From assembly GCF_005576615.1 (NCBI RefSeq), contig NZ_CP040330.1:620001-684000 (forward strand): 64,000 nucleotides of DNA, in the 5' to 3' direction. Below are positions 52,534-62,349 of this stretch, piece by piece; position 1 is the first letter of the stretch, and each line of letters starts with the position of its first letter. Origin of the DNA: Natrinema versiforme (GTDB lineage Archaea > Halobacteriota > Halobacteria > Halobacteriales > Natrialbaceae). A model generated the notes under the pieces. The model was not told where the DNA came from, did not search any database, and saw only the letters and a list, made by a program, of their open reading frames with translations. The position numbers were made by a program, and so were the translations under genes.

Positions 52534-53487
52534 ATGACTGAGCCGACTGCCACCCCGTTCGCGGAGTATACCGAGGCGGATCTCAGACGGGTCTTCGACC
52601 GAACGGGGTACGTCGCCGAGGACGACATCCTGATCCCGGTGTTGCTCGCGCTCCGGCTCGGGAAGCCGCTGCTCATCGAGGGCGAACCCGGGAGCGGGAA
52701 GACGGAGTTAGGAAAGGTGCTCGCGGACGGGCTCGAGACCGACCTCGTTCGGTTACAGTGCTACGAGGGGTTGGCGGCCGAGAACACGCTCTACGAGTGG
52801 AACTACACGAAACAGCTGCTCTCGGTGCAGGCCGGTGAGCGCGGGGTCACCGACGACGGTTCGGTGTTCGACGAGGAGTATCTGCTCGAGCGGCCCCTGC
52901 TCCGGGCGCTCTCGGGCGACCGCGACCGCCCCGCCGTCCTCCTCATCGACGAAGTGGACCGCGCCGATCGGGAGTTCGAGGCGCTGTTGCTCGAGTTCCT
53001 CTCCGATTTCCAGGTCTCGGTACCGGAACTGGGGACGATCGAGGCGTCGGTTCCCCCGATCGTCCTGCTCACGTCGAACCGAACGCGCGGCCTCAGCGAC
53101 GCGCTCAAGCGGCGCTGTCTGTACCTCCACGTGGAACCGCCGTCGTTCGAAAAGGAACGAGAGATCGTCCAGCGGAAAGTGCCGGAGCTGGACGGCGCGA
53201 CCGCCGCGGAGATCTGTGGCGTCGTCCAGCGGCTCCGCGAGGAGCCCCTGCTGAAACGGCCGGGGATCGCGGAGACGTTGGACTGGTCTCGCGCGCTCCT
53301 CGAGCTTCGATCCGCGAGCGAGGACGGGAGTAGCGAACCCGCGGCGTCGCTTTCGCCGCAGCTGATCGATCGGACCCTGTCGTGTCTGTTGAAGGAGGTC
53401 GAAGACGCGTCCCGTATCGACGACGAGCTCCTCGAGACCCTCGCCCGGGCGGCCCGCGACGCTCGGGAGCGGACGGAGGCGCAGTGA
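52534..53487 (+). CDS. coxD: MoxR-type AAA ATPase, CoxD-like maturation factor
   Basis: A 317-residue AAA ATPase of the MoxR family. Walker A is GEPGSGKT at residues 50-57 and Walker B LLIDEVD near 135. In carboxydotrophs CoxD helps to introduce the copper-sulfur part of the active site; in other molybdenum hydroxylase loci similar ATPases assist maturation with a VWA partner. The next gene starts in a GTGA overlap. The assignment as CoxD is by context. Confidence 0.88.
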   Translation: MTEPTATPFAEYTEADLRRVFDRTGYVAEDDILIPVLLALRLGKPLLIEGEPGSGKTELGKVLADGLETDLVRLQCYEGLAAENTLYEWNYTKQLLSVQAGERGVTDDGSVFDEEYLLERPLLRALSGDRDRPAVLLIDEVDRADREFEALLLEFLSDFQVSVPELGTIEASVPPIVLLTSNRTRGLSDALKRRCLYLHVEPPSFEKEREIVQRKVPELDGATAAEICGVVQRLREEPLLKRPGIAETLDWSRALLELRSASEDGSSEPAASLSPQLIDRTLSCLLKEVEDASRIDDELLETLARAARDARERTEAQ

Positions 53488-54797
53488 CCGATCCCCCCGA
53501 GTCCGCCGGTCTCGAGATCGTCCGGGACCACGTCGTAGACGAGGTAGTGAGGCTCGCCGACGCGCTCCGGGCCGAGGGCGCGACCGTCCCGCCGACGGCG
53601 AGCGTGACGGCCGCTCGAGCCCTCGCAGCGCTCACCGAGTACGACGAGCCGACGGTCCGTGTCGCCCTTCGGGCGGCGCTGATCTCTCGACGGCCGGACA
53701 TCGCCGCGTTCGAACGCTGCTTTCCGGCCTTCTGGGCCAGGTTCACCGGCGAGGGTACCGCCGAATCGCCTCCGGCCCGCGACGGGGCGACGCAGCCCTT
53801 CGCGGTGCCACGGGGCGGTGCCTCGAGTCGGGACGGGGGTGGCGATACCGCGGACTCGCTCGAGCGGACCGAACGCGCCCGGTCGTCCGTGACGGAATCG
53901 AACGCGTCCGTCGGCGGAGACGACGAACCCGACACCGAAACGGACCGAAGGCACGGGTTCCACGCGCTGTCCACGCGGACCGGTCGCTCGGAACCGCTCG
54001 CCGTCGACGCCGTCACGGCGACGGCCGCGGACGTTCGGGAGCCGCTCGAGCGGATCGGTCGCGTACTGGGACGGAAACGGGGGCGACGCTTCACGGATGC
54101 GCCGACGGGCTCCGAACTGAACGTCCGCCGGACGCTGCGCCGGAGCTTCGGGACCGGCGGAACAGTTCTCGACGTCGAGCGATACGACTACGATCGAACG
54201 GCGGTGAACGCCGTCGTCCTCGTCGACGTGAGCCGTTCGGTCCTCGACAGCGTCGATCGCGGGTTTCTGCTGGGCGTCCTTCGGCAGCTGCACGCCGACT
54301 GGCGATCGGTCCGCATCTTCTTCTTCGATACCAGTCTGCGAGAGGTCACGGCGCAGTTCGACGAACCGTCGTCCGAACGCGCGATCGCGGCCCTCGAGCG
54401 GGCCGAGACCGAGTGGGGCGGTGGCACCAAGATCGGGCACGCGCTCTCGACGCTTCGGAACGACTATCCCGAGGTCGTCGACCGAGAGACGGCCGTGTTC
54501 GTGATCAGTGACGGCCTCGAGGTCGGCGAACTCGATCGGCTCGAACGGGGGATGAACTGGCTCTCGGCGCGAGCGGACGCGGTCCTCTGGCTCAATCCCT
54601 TGGCGGCCGACGCCGAATACGAGCCCGCCTGCCGCGGCATGGCGGTCGCCGCTCCGTTCGTCGACGGACTGTTCGGGTTCGCCCGGCCGACAGACCTCGA
54701 GGAGATCGCCAGACAGCTCTCGCTTCGCGGCGTTCACGGTCGGATCGGCTACGAGTACGACGGGCGCGGCGACGCGAACGCGGACCGGCCGTCCTGA
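53484..54797 (+). CDS. coxE: VWA-domain protein, CoxE-like
   Basis: A 437-residue protein. The C-terminal half has a von Willebrand A domain with MIDAS motif DVSRS at residues 248-252, and the middle carries the DUF58/CoxE-like segment (GTGGTVLDVERYDYDR). The N-terminal 200 residues are variable and include an acidic stretch. MoxR ATPases pair with VWA proteins as chaperone-like systems. It overlaps coxD by 4 bases, GTG start at 53484. Confidence 0.87.
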   Translation: MTDPPESAGLEIVRDHVVDEVVRLADALRAEGATVPPTASVTAARALAALTEYDEPTVRVALRAALISRRPDIAAFERCFPAFWARFTGEGTAESPPARDGATQPFAVPRGGASSRDGGGDTADSLERTERARSSVTESNASVGGDDEPDTETDRRHGFHALSTRTGRSEPLAVDAVTATAADVREPLERIGRVLGRKRGRRFTDAPTGSELNVRRTLRRSFGTGGTVLDVERYDYDRTAVNAVVLVDVSRSVLDSVDRGFLLGVLRQLHADWRSVRIFFFDTSLREVTAQFDEPSSERAIAALERAETEWGGGTKIGHALSTLRNDYPEVVDRETAVFVISDGLEVGELDRLERGMNWLSARADAVLWLNPLAADAEYEPACRGMAVAAPFVDGLFGFARPTDLEEIARQLSLRGVHGRIGYEYDGRGDANADRPS

Positions 54798-54806
54798 CCA
54801 CGAGAA

Positions 54807-54844
54807 AGTATAATTATACGAGCGGCCAAGTCATGATATGACTT
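54807..54844 (+). promoter_or_regulatory. TATA box and inverted repeat at the xdhC start
   Basis: AGTATAATTATA at 54807-54818 lies 20-31 bases before the ATG at 54838, so transcription should start near the codon. AAGTCAT (54828-54834) and ATGACTT (54838-54844) form a perfect 7-base inverted repeat with a 3-base spacer across the start codon, a possible operator or early RNA hairpin. Confidence 0.55.
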
Positions 54845-56001
54845 CGCAAGACTGGAGCGTGCCCGAGACGGAAGTCCTCGGCGCGGTCCGCGAGGCGTGT
54901 ACGTCGGATCGGCGAGCGGTTCTCGCGACGATCGTCCGCGTGGAGGGAAGCGCGTACCGCCGGCCGGGGACGAAAATGCTGATCGACGGCGACGGGGACG
55001 GCGTCGGGAGCCTCACCGCGGGCTGCCTCGAGGACGAAGTTCGCTCGCTCGCGGCGTCCGTCCTCGAGTCCGGGCGGCCTCGGCTCGAGCGATTCGACTT
55101 GAGCGGAGACGACGACGTGTGGGGACTCGGTATCGGCTGTAACGGCGTGATCGATATCTTCCTCGAACCACTCACCGACACACTCGAACCACCGCTGAGC
55201 GTAGTCGACGACGGCGGTGACTGTACGGTCGTCACGGTCCTCGAGAGCGAGGACGCGGCGTTCGCCCGCGGCGATCGTGCGTACTACCACGCCGACGCCG
55301 GCGAGTTCCGTGAGCTATCCGGGACGTGGCCCGACGACGTGACGGCCCGGCTCGAGGAGTCCGCATCGGCGCTCGCGCCGGCCGGCACCGCGGAGACGGT
55401 CACGATCGACAGGGGCGGTTCGGCGGTGACGCTCTTTCTCGACGGAATCGCCGCGCCGCCGGAGCTCGTGGTCTTCGGGTCGGGACACGATGTCGCCCCG
55501 GTCGTCCGGTTGGCGACGCTGGCCGACTTTCGGGTGATCGTCGTCGGCTTCCGCGGGGCCGTCGCGACGAGCGACCGGTTCCCCGCCGCGGATCGCACCG
55601 TCTCGACGGCGCCCGCACGCATCCGCGAGACGCTCGAGTTGGACGAGCGGACGTACGCCGTCGTCATGAGTCACAACTTCGTGGACGATCGGCTCGCCCT
55701 CGACGAACTCGTGCGGTCGCCGGTCCCCTACGTCGGTCTGATGGGACCGAGCAAGCGCTTCGAGGAAATGCTCGAGGCGTTCGCCGAGGAGGATCGAACG
55801 TTCACGGAGGCGGAACTCGCGTCCGTCTACACGCCGATCGGACTGGATCTGGGGAGCGAGACACCGCATCAGATCGCGATGAGCATCGTCTCCGAGGCCC
55901 TCGCCGTCCACAACGACCGCTCGCCGGCCCATCTCAGGGACCGGGACGGCGCGCTCCACGACCGAGCCGATATCGAACTCGACGACCCGCCACAGCAGTG
56001 A
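54838..56001 (+). CDS. xdhC: XdhC/CoxF-family molybdenum cofactor insertion protein
   Basis: A 387-residue protein of the XdhC/CoxI family, which binds molybdenum cofactor, helps to sulfurate it and inserts it into xanthine dehydrogenase-type enzymes. The N-terminal part has GSAYRRPGTKMLI and SLTAGCLEDEVRS; the C-terminal Rossmann part has VFGSGHDVAPVVRLA from about residue 211. It supports a sulfido-type molybdenum hydroxylase for the neighbouring coxL product. Its own TATA box lies inside the coxDE-xdhC block. Confidence 0.9.
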   Translation: MTSQDWSVPETEVLGAVREACTSDRRAVLATIVRVEGSAYRRPGTKMLIDGDGDGVGSLTAGCLEDEVRSLAASVLESGRPRLERFDLSGDDDVWGLGIGCNGVIDIFLEPLTDTLEPPLSVVDDGGDCTVVTVLESEDAAFARGDRAYYHADAGEFRELSGTWPDDVTARLEESASALAPAGTAETVTIDRGGSAVTLFLDGIAAPPELVVFGSGHDVAPVVRLATLADFRVIVVGFRGAVATSDRFPAADRTVSTAPARIRETLELDERTYAVVMSHNFVDDRLALDELVRSPVPYVGLMGPSKRFEEMLEAFAEEDRTFTEAELASVYTPIGLDLGSETPHQIAMSIVSEALAVHNDRSPAHLRDRDGALHDRADIELDDPPQQ

Positions 56002-56396
56002 CCGACGCCCGCGAGGCCGCCGTCGGGTCGCCGCGATCGGTGCCGTCGCGGCGCGGGTGTGTGGCTTCGTGTGCTTTCCGACAGTCTGGTCCTCGTCCCG
56101 CGCGTGAGTACCCGTCTACGGCCCGGTCGCGGTCGCTGAGACGCGAAACACCTAACCCGGTCGCCGCTCGATAACGAACACATGGCGACGCCCGTCACGG
56201 CTGCGTTCGGTTCGTTCGACGGTCCGCGCGCCGGCGTTTTCGTAGGGGCGCACTAGCCCCGCGTTCACCACCCCGTTTCGACGGATGTATTGTCGCCGAC
56301 CGGTATTCACCGAGCAACGGACCACTCTATGGACGACAGTCAACCGCACTTCCGGCGATCGACGCACCGACCACGCCCGCGACGGGCGGTGAGACC
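56002..56396. other. Intergenic region, possible gene remnant
   Basis: About 395 bases between xdhC and valS. On the minus strand from about 56290 to the TAG at 56152 the translation VRPYENAGARTVERTERSRDG then RRHVFVIERRPG looks somewhat like the end of a GNAT or methyltransferase gene, but there is no corresponding upstream domain. No functional gene is called. Confidence 0.35.
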
Positions 56397-59063
56397 ATGA
56401 GCACGGACACGCCCGAACACGCCGACGACGAGCCCAGCCTCGAGGGCGGCTACGATCCCGACGCCGTCGAATCGCGCTGGCAGCAGCGCTGGATCGACGA
56501 GGACGTTTACGCCTACGAGGGCGACGAAAAGCGGGATCCGAACACCGTTTACTCGATCGACACGCCGCCGCCGACGGTCTCGGGCAGCCTGCACATGGGC
56601 CACCTCTACGGCTCGACGCTGCAGGACTTCGCGGCCCGGTTCCAGCGGATGCACGACGGCGACGTGCTCTTTCCCTTCGGCTACGACGACAACGGGATCG
56701 CCAGCGAGCGCCTGACCGAGTCGGAACTGGACATCCGCCATCAGGACTACGAGCGCCGGGAGTTCCAGGAACTCTGCCGCGAGGTCTGTCAGGAGTACGA
56801 GGACGACTTCACCCGCAAGATGCAGAACCTCGGAACCTCGATCGACTGGAACAACACGTACAAGACGATCGAACCTCGCGTCCAGCGGATCTCCCAGCTC
56901 TCCTTCCTCGACCTCCACGAGAAGGGACGCGAGTATCGGAAGAAGGCACCCGCGATCTGGTGTCCCGACTGCGAGACGGCCATCTCGCAGGTCGAGATGG
57001 AAGACGACGAGCGCGGCTCGCACTTTAACGACATCGCGTTCGAACTCGTCGGCGAGGACGCCCCGCGCGAGGAGTTCGTCATCTCGACGACGCGACCGGA
57101 ACTCATCCCGGCCTGCGTCTCCGTCTTCGTCCACCCGGACGACGAGGAGAATCAGGACCTCGTCGGCGAGACCGCTCGGATTCCGATCTTCGGCCACGAG
57201 GTGTCGATCATCGAGGACGAGCGCGTCGACATGGAGAAGGGAAGCGGCGTCGTGATGTGCTGTACCTTCGGCGACCAGAACGACATCGAGTGGTACCAAG
57301 CCCACGACCTCCCGCTGCGCGTGGCCATCGACGAGTCCGCGACGATGACCGACCTCGCCGGCCCCTACGAGGGCATGTCCACCGAGGAGGCCCGCGAGGC
57401 CATCGTCGAGGACTTAGACGACGAGGGCTACCTCCGCGACCGCCGGGAGATCACCCACGCCGTGCAGGTCCACGAACGCTGTGACACCGCCGTCGAGTAC
57501 CGCGTCTCCAAGCAGTGGTACGTCGAAATCCTCGACCACAAGGAGGAGTACCTCGAGGCCGGCCGGGAGATGGACTGGTACCCCGAGAAGATGTTCGCCC
57601 GCTACGAGCACTGGATCGAGGGCCTCGAGTGGGACTGGCTAATCTCGCGCCAGCGTGACTCGGGCATTCCGTTCCCGGTCTGGTACTGCGGGGACTGTGA
57701 TCACCCGATCATGGCCGACCGTGAGGACCTGCCGGTCGATCCGCTCTCGGACGAGCCCCCCGTCTCGGCCTGTCCGGAGTGCGGCCACGACGAGTTCGAG
57801 GCCGAAGAGGACGTCTTCGACACGTGGGCGACCTCCTCGCTGACCCCGCTGATCAACGCCGGCTGGGACTGGGACGCCGAGAGCGAGGCGTTCACGATGG
57901 ACAACCCCGAACTCTACCCGTTCGACCTGCGCCCGCAGGGCCACGACATCATCTCGTTCTGGCTGTTTCACACCATCGTCAAGTGCTACGAGCACACCGG
58001 CGAGGTGCCCTTCGACGCGACGATGATCAACGGCCACGTGTTAGACGAGAACCGCGAGAAGATGTCCAAATCGCGGGGGAACGTCGTCGCACCCGACGAG
58101 GTGCTCGCGGACTACCCCGTCGACGCCGTCCGGTTCTGGGCCGCAAGCGCCGCGGTCGGCGACGACTTCCCGTATCAGGAGAAGGACCTCCGGGCCGGCG
58201 AGAAGCTCCTGCGCAAGCTCTGGAACGCCTCGAAACTCGTCGACACGCTCGCGCCCGCCGATCCCGACGAGCCCGCCGACCTCGAGGCGATCGACCGCTG
58301 GCTCCTCGCCGAGCTAGACGACGCCGTCGCGGACCTCACCGCCCACCTCGAGGACTACGAGTTCGCGAAGGCCCGCGACCGGCTGCGGACCTTCTTCTGG
58401 AACACGTTCTGTGACGACTACCTCGAGATCGCCAAGACCCGAGAGGACAACCCCTCGACGCAGTACGCGCTGCGGACCGCCCACCGCACGTTCCTCGAGC
58501 TGTGGGCACCGTTCCTGCCCCACGCGACGGAGGAGATCTGGCAGGCCGTCTACAGCGACGACTCCGAGACCCTCGAGAACGACAGCATCCACGTCCATGA
58601 CTGGCCCAGCCCACAGGGCTACGATGCTGACCTCGAGGCCGGCGAGACCGCCATGGAAGTCATCTCGGCGCTGCGTCGCTACAAGAGCGAAAACCAGCTA
58701 CCGCTGAACGCCGACCTCGAGTCGGTCGCCGTCTACGGCCCCATCGAGGGCTTCGAGGACGCGATCCAGCACGTGATGCACGTGCGGGAACTCGACGTGC
58801 TCGCGGAGCCGCCGGAGATCACGACCGAGGTCGCCGAAATCGACCTCGACTACTCCACGCTCGGCCCGAAGTTCGGCTCGAAGGTCGGCGAGATCGACGC
58901 CGGCATCGAGAGCGGCGAGTACGAAATTGACGACGACGCCGGCGTGCTGCGCGTCGCCGGCGAGGAACTCGAAGAGGAGTTGTTCGAGGTCGAACTCGAG
59001 CGCACCTACTCGGGCGAGGGCGAGATGGTCGAAACGGAGTCGGCCGTCGTCATCCTCGAGTAA
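56397..59063 (+). CDS. valS: Valyl-tRNA synthetase
   Basis: An 888-residue class I aminoacyl-tRNA synthetase. The HIGH motif is HMGH at residues 66-69 in TPPPTVSGSLHMGHLYGS, and KMSKS is at about 555-559 (KMSKSRGNV). Editing-domain and zinc-ligand segments (CPDCET, CGDCDH, CPECGHD) are present. The length is normal for archaeal ValS. The start ATG at 56397 is the closest to the conserved GGYDPDAVESRWQ opening. Confidence 0.96.
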   Translation: MSTDTPEHADDEPSLEGGYDPDAVESRWQQRWIDEDVYAYEGDEKRDPNTVYSIDTPPPTVSGSLHMGHLYGSTLQDFAARFQRMHDGDVLFPFGYDDNGIASERLTESELDIRHQDYERREFQELCREVCQEYEDDFTRKMQNLGTSIDWNNTYKTIEPRVQRISQLSFLDLHEKGREYRKKAPAIWCPDCETAISQVEMEDDERGSHFNDIAFELVGEDAPREEFVISTTRPELIPACVSVFVHPDDEENQDLVGETARIPIFGHEVSIIEDERVDMEKGSGVVMCCTFGDQNDIEWYQAHDLPLRVAIDESATMTDLAGPYEGMSTEEAREAIVEDLDDEGYLRDRREITHAVQVHERCDTAVEYRVSKQWYVEILDHKEEYLEAGREMDWYPEKMFARYEHWIEGLEWDWLISRQRDSGIPFPVWYCGDCDHPIMADREDLPVDPLSDEPPVSACPECGHDEFEAEEDVFDTWATSSLTPLINAGWDWDAESEAFTMDNPELYPFDLRPQGHDIISFWLFHTIVKCYEHTGEVPFDATMINGHVLDENREKMSKSRGNVVAPDEVLADYPVDAVRFWAASAAVGDDFPYQEKDLRAGEKLLRKLWNASKLVDTLAPADPDEPADLEAIDRWLLAELDDAVADLTAHLEDYEFAKARDRLRTFFWNTFCDDYLEIAKTREDNPSTQYALRTAHRTFLELWAPFLPHATEEIWQAVYSDDSETLENDSIHVHDWPSPQGYDADLEAGETAMEVISALRRYKSENQLPLNADLESVAVYGPIEGFEDAIQHVMHVRELDVLAEPPEITTEVAEIDLDYSTLGPKFGSKVGEIDAGIESGEYEIDDDAGVLRVAGEELEEELFEVELERTYSGEGEMVETESAVVILE

Positions 59064-59274
59064 CACCGCAGCGCGCTCTCGCTGTCGTTCCACGAATTCT
59101 GACTATCCCGTTCTCGCGTCCGTCTCTCCGTGTTGAACGTCACGAAATACGGCCGAAAACCCCGCCAGTAACAGAATAGTTATGACGACACCGGACAATC
59201 GTGACGCGTGCTCTGCTGAAGTCGGAACGAGCCGCCATGTCGTTCGCCGCCGTGTAAGCCGAGTACAGAGCACC

Positions 59275-59628
59275 ATGAAGACAGATACCTCAGACGCCAA
59301 CCCCGTCGGAACCGATCGGCCCCTTCCCCCGAACACGATTTTCGAGCTCTTGCTCGAGGAACAGCGCCGATACGCACTGTACTACCTCTCCGAGAAAGTG
59401 GGGGCAGTCAGCCTCGAGGATCTCATCGACCGAATCGCCGATCGGGAGGGACAGTCGACTCGCGAGCGGATCGACCGGATCACCGTCGAATTCCACCACA
59501 ACCACCTGCGGAAGCTGATCGACGCGGACGTCCTGCGGTACGACGCGGACGCCGGCACGGTCGAGCGCCGGGCCGCCGCCCGCTCGCTGGATCCGTACCT
59601 CGAACTCGCGTCCGTCGACGGCCTGTAG
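59275..59628 (+). CDS. Small HTH regulator (DUF7344-like)
   Basis: A 117-residue winged-helix protein. LLLEEQRRYALYYLSEKVGAV followed by EFHHNHLRKLIDADVLRYD is the pattern of the haloarchaeal DUF7344-like regulators also seen at 30354 and 38736. An in-frame ATG at 59182 would add 31 residues, but they lack coding character; a GAATAGTTATG stretch near 59172 supports transcription starting around 59200. Confidence 0.8.
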   Translation: MKTDTSDANPVGTDRPLPPNTIFELLLEEQRRYALYYLSEKVGAVSLEDLIDRIADREGQSTRERIDRITVEFHHNHLRKLIDADVLRYDADAGTVERRAAARSLDPYLELASVDGL

Positions 59629-59653
59629 ATGACCGCCGTTGCTCGAGTCGGGG

Positions 59654-60358
59654 CTACGCCCGACTCCGGGCGGCTTCGCACTTTTTGACCCGGATCGCGA
59701 GCGCGAGAAACACTGCGAGCAGTACGAAGGTGACTTCGCCCGCAGCGATCACGCCGAGCGCGTCGGCCTCGAGGAACATGGCGGTGTCCCGCGCAACGGG
59801 GATGATCGTGTGGTGTGGCTCGCCGACGATCGGAACGAAGTAGTCGACGATGAGGTTGCTCCAGTACCAGACGGCGGCGACGCCGACGGCCCACACCGGA
59901 AAGTCGCTGATCCGGTGGAGGACCAGCGCCTGGACGACCATCGCGAGGTGGCTCCAGAAGAGGAAGTGAAACATCACCGGCGAGAGGTACGCGTAGGAGT
60001 CGGCAAAGGCGAGCAGCGTCATCGGCGTCCACAGCCCGAGCACGAGGTTACCGAAAAACGCGAGCGCGGTGAGCCACGGCTGCTCGCGGCCCAGTTTCCA
60101 CGCGGCGATCGCCAGCGCGACGAACAGCGTCGCGAGCGGGCTGTCCGGCACCCACGGCCACAGCACAGTCGCGGTCCGAGTGAACTGCCCCGAGTAGTAC
60201 CAGAACCCGAAGGCCGTCCCCGCGAGGTTGATCGCCACGACCAGCCACGCGAACCGCAGCCCCAACTCCTCGAGCGTCGTCGGCACCGGCGCGAGATACG
60301 CTGGCAGCGACTCGTCGTCGGGCCGCTCGCAGTCCGCCGTCAGCGTCGACGCGGTCAT
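59654..60358 (-). CDS. DUF1405-family membrane protein
   Basis: A 234-residue protein with about six helices. Segments such as FAWLVVAINLAGTAFGFWYY and YAYLSPVMFHFLFWSHLAMV match the DUF1405 family of bacterial and archaeal membrane proteins of unknown function. It is divergent from the ADC-family gene. Confidence 0.8.
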   Translation of the reverse strand: MTASTLTADCERPDDESLPAYLAPVPTTLEELGLRFAWLVVAINLAGTAFGFWYYSGQFTRTATVLWPWVPDSPLATLFVALAIAAWKLGREQPWLTALAFFGNLVLGLWTPMTLLAFADSYAYLSPVMFHFLFWSHLAMVVQALVLHRISDFPVWAVGVAAVWYWSNLIVDYFVPIVGEPHHTIIPVARDTAMFLEADALGVIAAGEVTFVLLAVFLALAIRVKKCEAARSRA

Positions 60359-60452
60359 TGTCCGGCGCGACGGACGGAACCCGCAAAACAGTAGCGGTTA
60401 TCGCTGCGCACGGTCCCGTACTACTACGATCGACCCCGCCGTAGTGTCAGCC

Positions 60453-61211
60453 ATGACAGCAGTCGACGAACGGACGCGACGGCAACTCTCGACCGGCCAC
60501 GAGGTCGCGCTCCCGCTCGCGCTCTCGTTCGCGATGGGCGGCGTTACCGTTCCGGCGCGGCGCAGCCGGCTCGAGGCGGTCCTGCCCGACGGGCTCTCGT
60601 CGCTCGCGATCGCACCCGGTATCGGCTGCGTCACGCTCGTCGGGATCCAGTACCATCGCGTCGGCGGTGGCACTCGAGGTGCGACCGGACTCGAGCCCTA
60701 CGACGAGTTCGCCGTCATCGTCCCGGCGGTCCGCGGGAGCCAGACGAGCCTCCCGGGCGCACAGCTCGCCGACGGCGAGATCGGCGGCTACGTCCACTGG
60801 CTGCCGGTGACGACCGACCCGTCGGTCGCGCTCGGCCGAGAGATCTGGGGCTATCCCAAGGAGCGGGCCGCTATCACGGTAACCGACGGGCCGGACGGCG
60901 TCCGTACCGTCGTCGACGGCGGCCGCTACGGAGACGAATCGGTCCGCCTCGAGATCGCCCGCCCGCGACTCGAGCCGACCGCGCGCGACTGGACGATGGC
61001 CAGTTACACGACGAAAGACGGCGCGCTCCTGCGGACGACGGCCCGAATTCGGGGCGAGGTGGCGCTCGGCCTCGGGCCGTCGATCGGCACGCGACTCGAG
61101 GTCGCGCCGGAACTGGCCGAGGAACTCGGGCTGTGGCGACGACCCATCGCGCGGCTGTACGGGTCGTCCGTTCGTGCGCACCTGTTCGAGGGTGAGCGGG
61201 TGGATGGGTGA
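60453..61211 (+). CDS. Acetoacetate decarboxylase family protein
   Basis: A 252-residue protein with the ADC-like motif ALGREIWGYPKERAAI; the family's Schiff-base lysine lies in this region. Other strands are TGLEPYDEFAVIVPAV and DGALLRTTARIRGEV. ADC-fold proteins do decarboxylation, aldol or hydratase reactions; which one applies is unknown. Confidence 0.83.
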   Translation: MTAVDERTRRQLSTGHEVALPLALSFAMGGVTVPARRSRLEAVLPDGLSSLAIAPGIGCVTLVGIQYHRVGGGTRGATGLEPYDEFAVIVPAVRGSQTSLPGAQLADGEIGGYVHWLPVTTDPSVALGREIWGYPKERAAITVTDGPDGVRTVVDGGRYGDESVRLEIARPRLEPTARDWTMASYTTKDGALLRTTARIRGEVALGLGPSIGTRLEVAPELAEELGLWRRPIARLYGSSVRAHLFEGERVDG

Positions 61212-61331
61212 CGCGGCCGCTCGAGCGCTCGAGCGTCCCGCGAACGTCGCGGCTCCCGAACCATTTCGGCCCCTGCGGCCGAATCGGCCACAACGAACAC
61301 GCGTAAGTGGCGGGGCTCCAAACCGCGTAGT

Positions 61332-62240
61332 ATGACCGAGGAAACCGACCTCGAGGAACTCAGACGCGGGACCGATCTCGTCAAGCGCGGCTTCGCACGG
61401 ATGCAGAAAGGCGGCGTCATCATGGACGTCGTCGACCCCGAGCAGGCCCGCATCGCCGAGGAGGCCGGCGCGGTCGCGGTGATGGCGCTGGAAGCCGTCC
61501 CCGCGGACATTCGCAAACGCGGTGGCGTCGCCCGGATGGCCGACCCCGCGGACGTCGAGGAAATCGTCGATTCAGTCTCGATCCCCGTTATGGGCAAATC
61601 CCGAATCGGCCACACGAAGGAGGCCCAGATCCTCGAGGCCGTCGGGGTCGACATGATCGACGAGTCCGAAGTGCTCACCCCCGCCGACGACGCCTACCAC
61701 ATCGACAAGCGCGACTTCACCGCACCGTTCGTCTGCGGCGCGCGCAATCTCGGCGAAGCCCTGCGCCGGATCGACGAGGGCGCGGCAATGATCCGCACCA
61801 AGGGCGAGGCCGGCACCGGCGACGTGAACCAGGCCGTCCACCACCAGCGGACGATCAAGGGCGCGATCCGCGAACTCGAGGGGATGAAACACGAGGAACG
61901 GGAGGCCTACGCTCGAGAGATCGAGGCGCCCGCGGAACTGGTCCACGAGACAGCCGAGATGGGGCGACTGCCGGTCGTCAACTTCGCCGCGGGCGGGATC
62001 GCGACGCCCGCCGACGCCGCGCTCATGATGCACCACGAGTGCGACGGCATCTTCGTCGGCAGCGGGATCTTCGGCGCGGAGAACCCGCCGGAGATGGCCG
62101 AGGCGATCGTTGAGGCGACCAACAACTGGGACGACCCCGAGACCCTCGCCGAGATCTCGAAGAACCTCGGCAAGAGCATGAAAGGCGACGCGAACGTCGA
62201 TCTCCCCGAGGAAGAGAAGATGCAGGGCCGGGGCGTCTGA
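61332..62240 (+). CDS. pdxS: Pyridoxal 5'-phosphate synthase subunit PdxS
   Basis: A 302-residue TIM-barrel lyase that makes pyridoxal phosphate from ribose or ribulose 5-phosphate, glyceraldehyde 3-phosphate and ammonia. It includes [33 protein letters not shown] and [18 protein letters not shown]. The glutaminase partner PdxT is not in the neighbourhood, so it must be encoded elsewhere. Confidence 0.96.
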   Translation: MTEETDLEELRRGTDLVKRGFARMQKGGVIMDVVDPEQARIAEEAGAVAVMALEAVPADIRKRGGVARMADPADVEEIVDSVSIPVMGKSRIGHTKEAQILEAVGVDMIDESEVLTPADDAYHIDKRDFTAPFVCGARNLGEALRRIDEGAAMIRTKGEAGTGDVNQAVHHQRTIKGAIRELEGMKHEEREAYAREIEAPAELVHETAEMGRLPVVNFAAGGIATPADAALMMHHECDGIFVGSGIFGAENPPEMAEAIVEATNNWDDPETLAEISKNLGKSMKGDANVDLPEEEKMQGRGV

Positions 62241-62349
62241 TCGGCGACTGACCGAATCCCAACCCGTACACTGACTTGCCGAACCGCCGACCGATCGGCA
62301 CGCACGCTCGTTTTGTGGCTCTCCCGTCCGGAGCGTGTGAATCTGACCG

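Noticed and set aside
56152-56290. Possible end of a GNAT or methyltransferase gene on the minus strand
   Set aside because: Only about 40 residues look protein-like and no upstream domain or start is visible; it may be a decayed remnant or chance.
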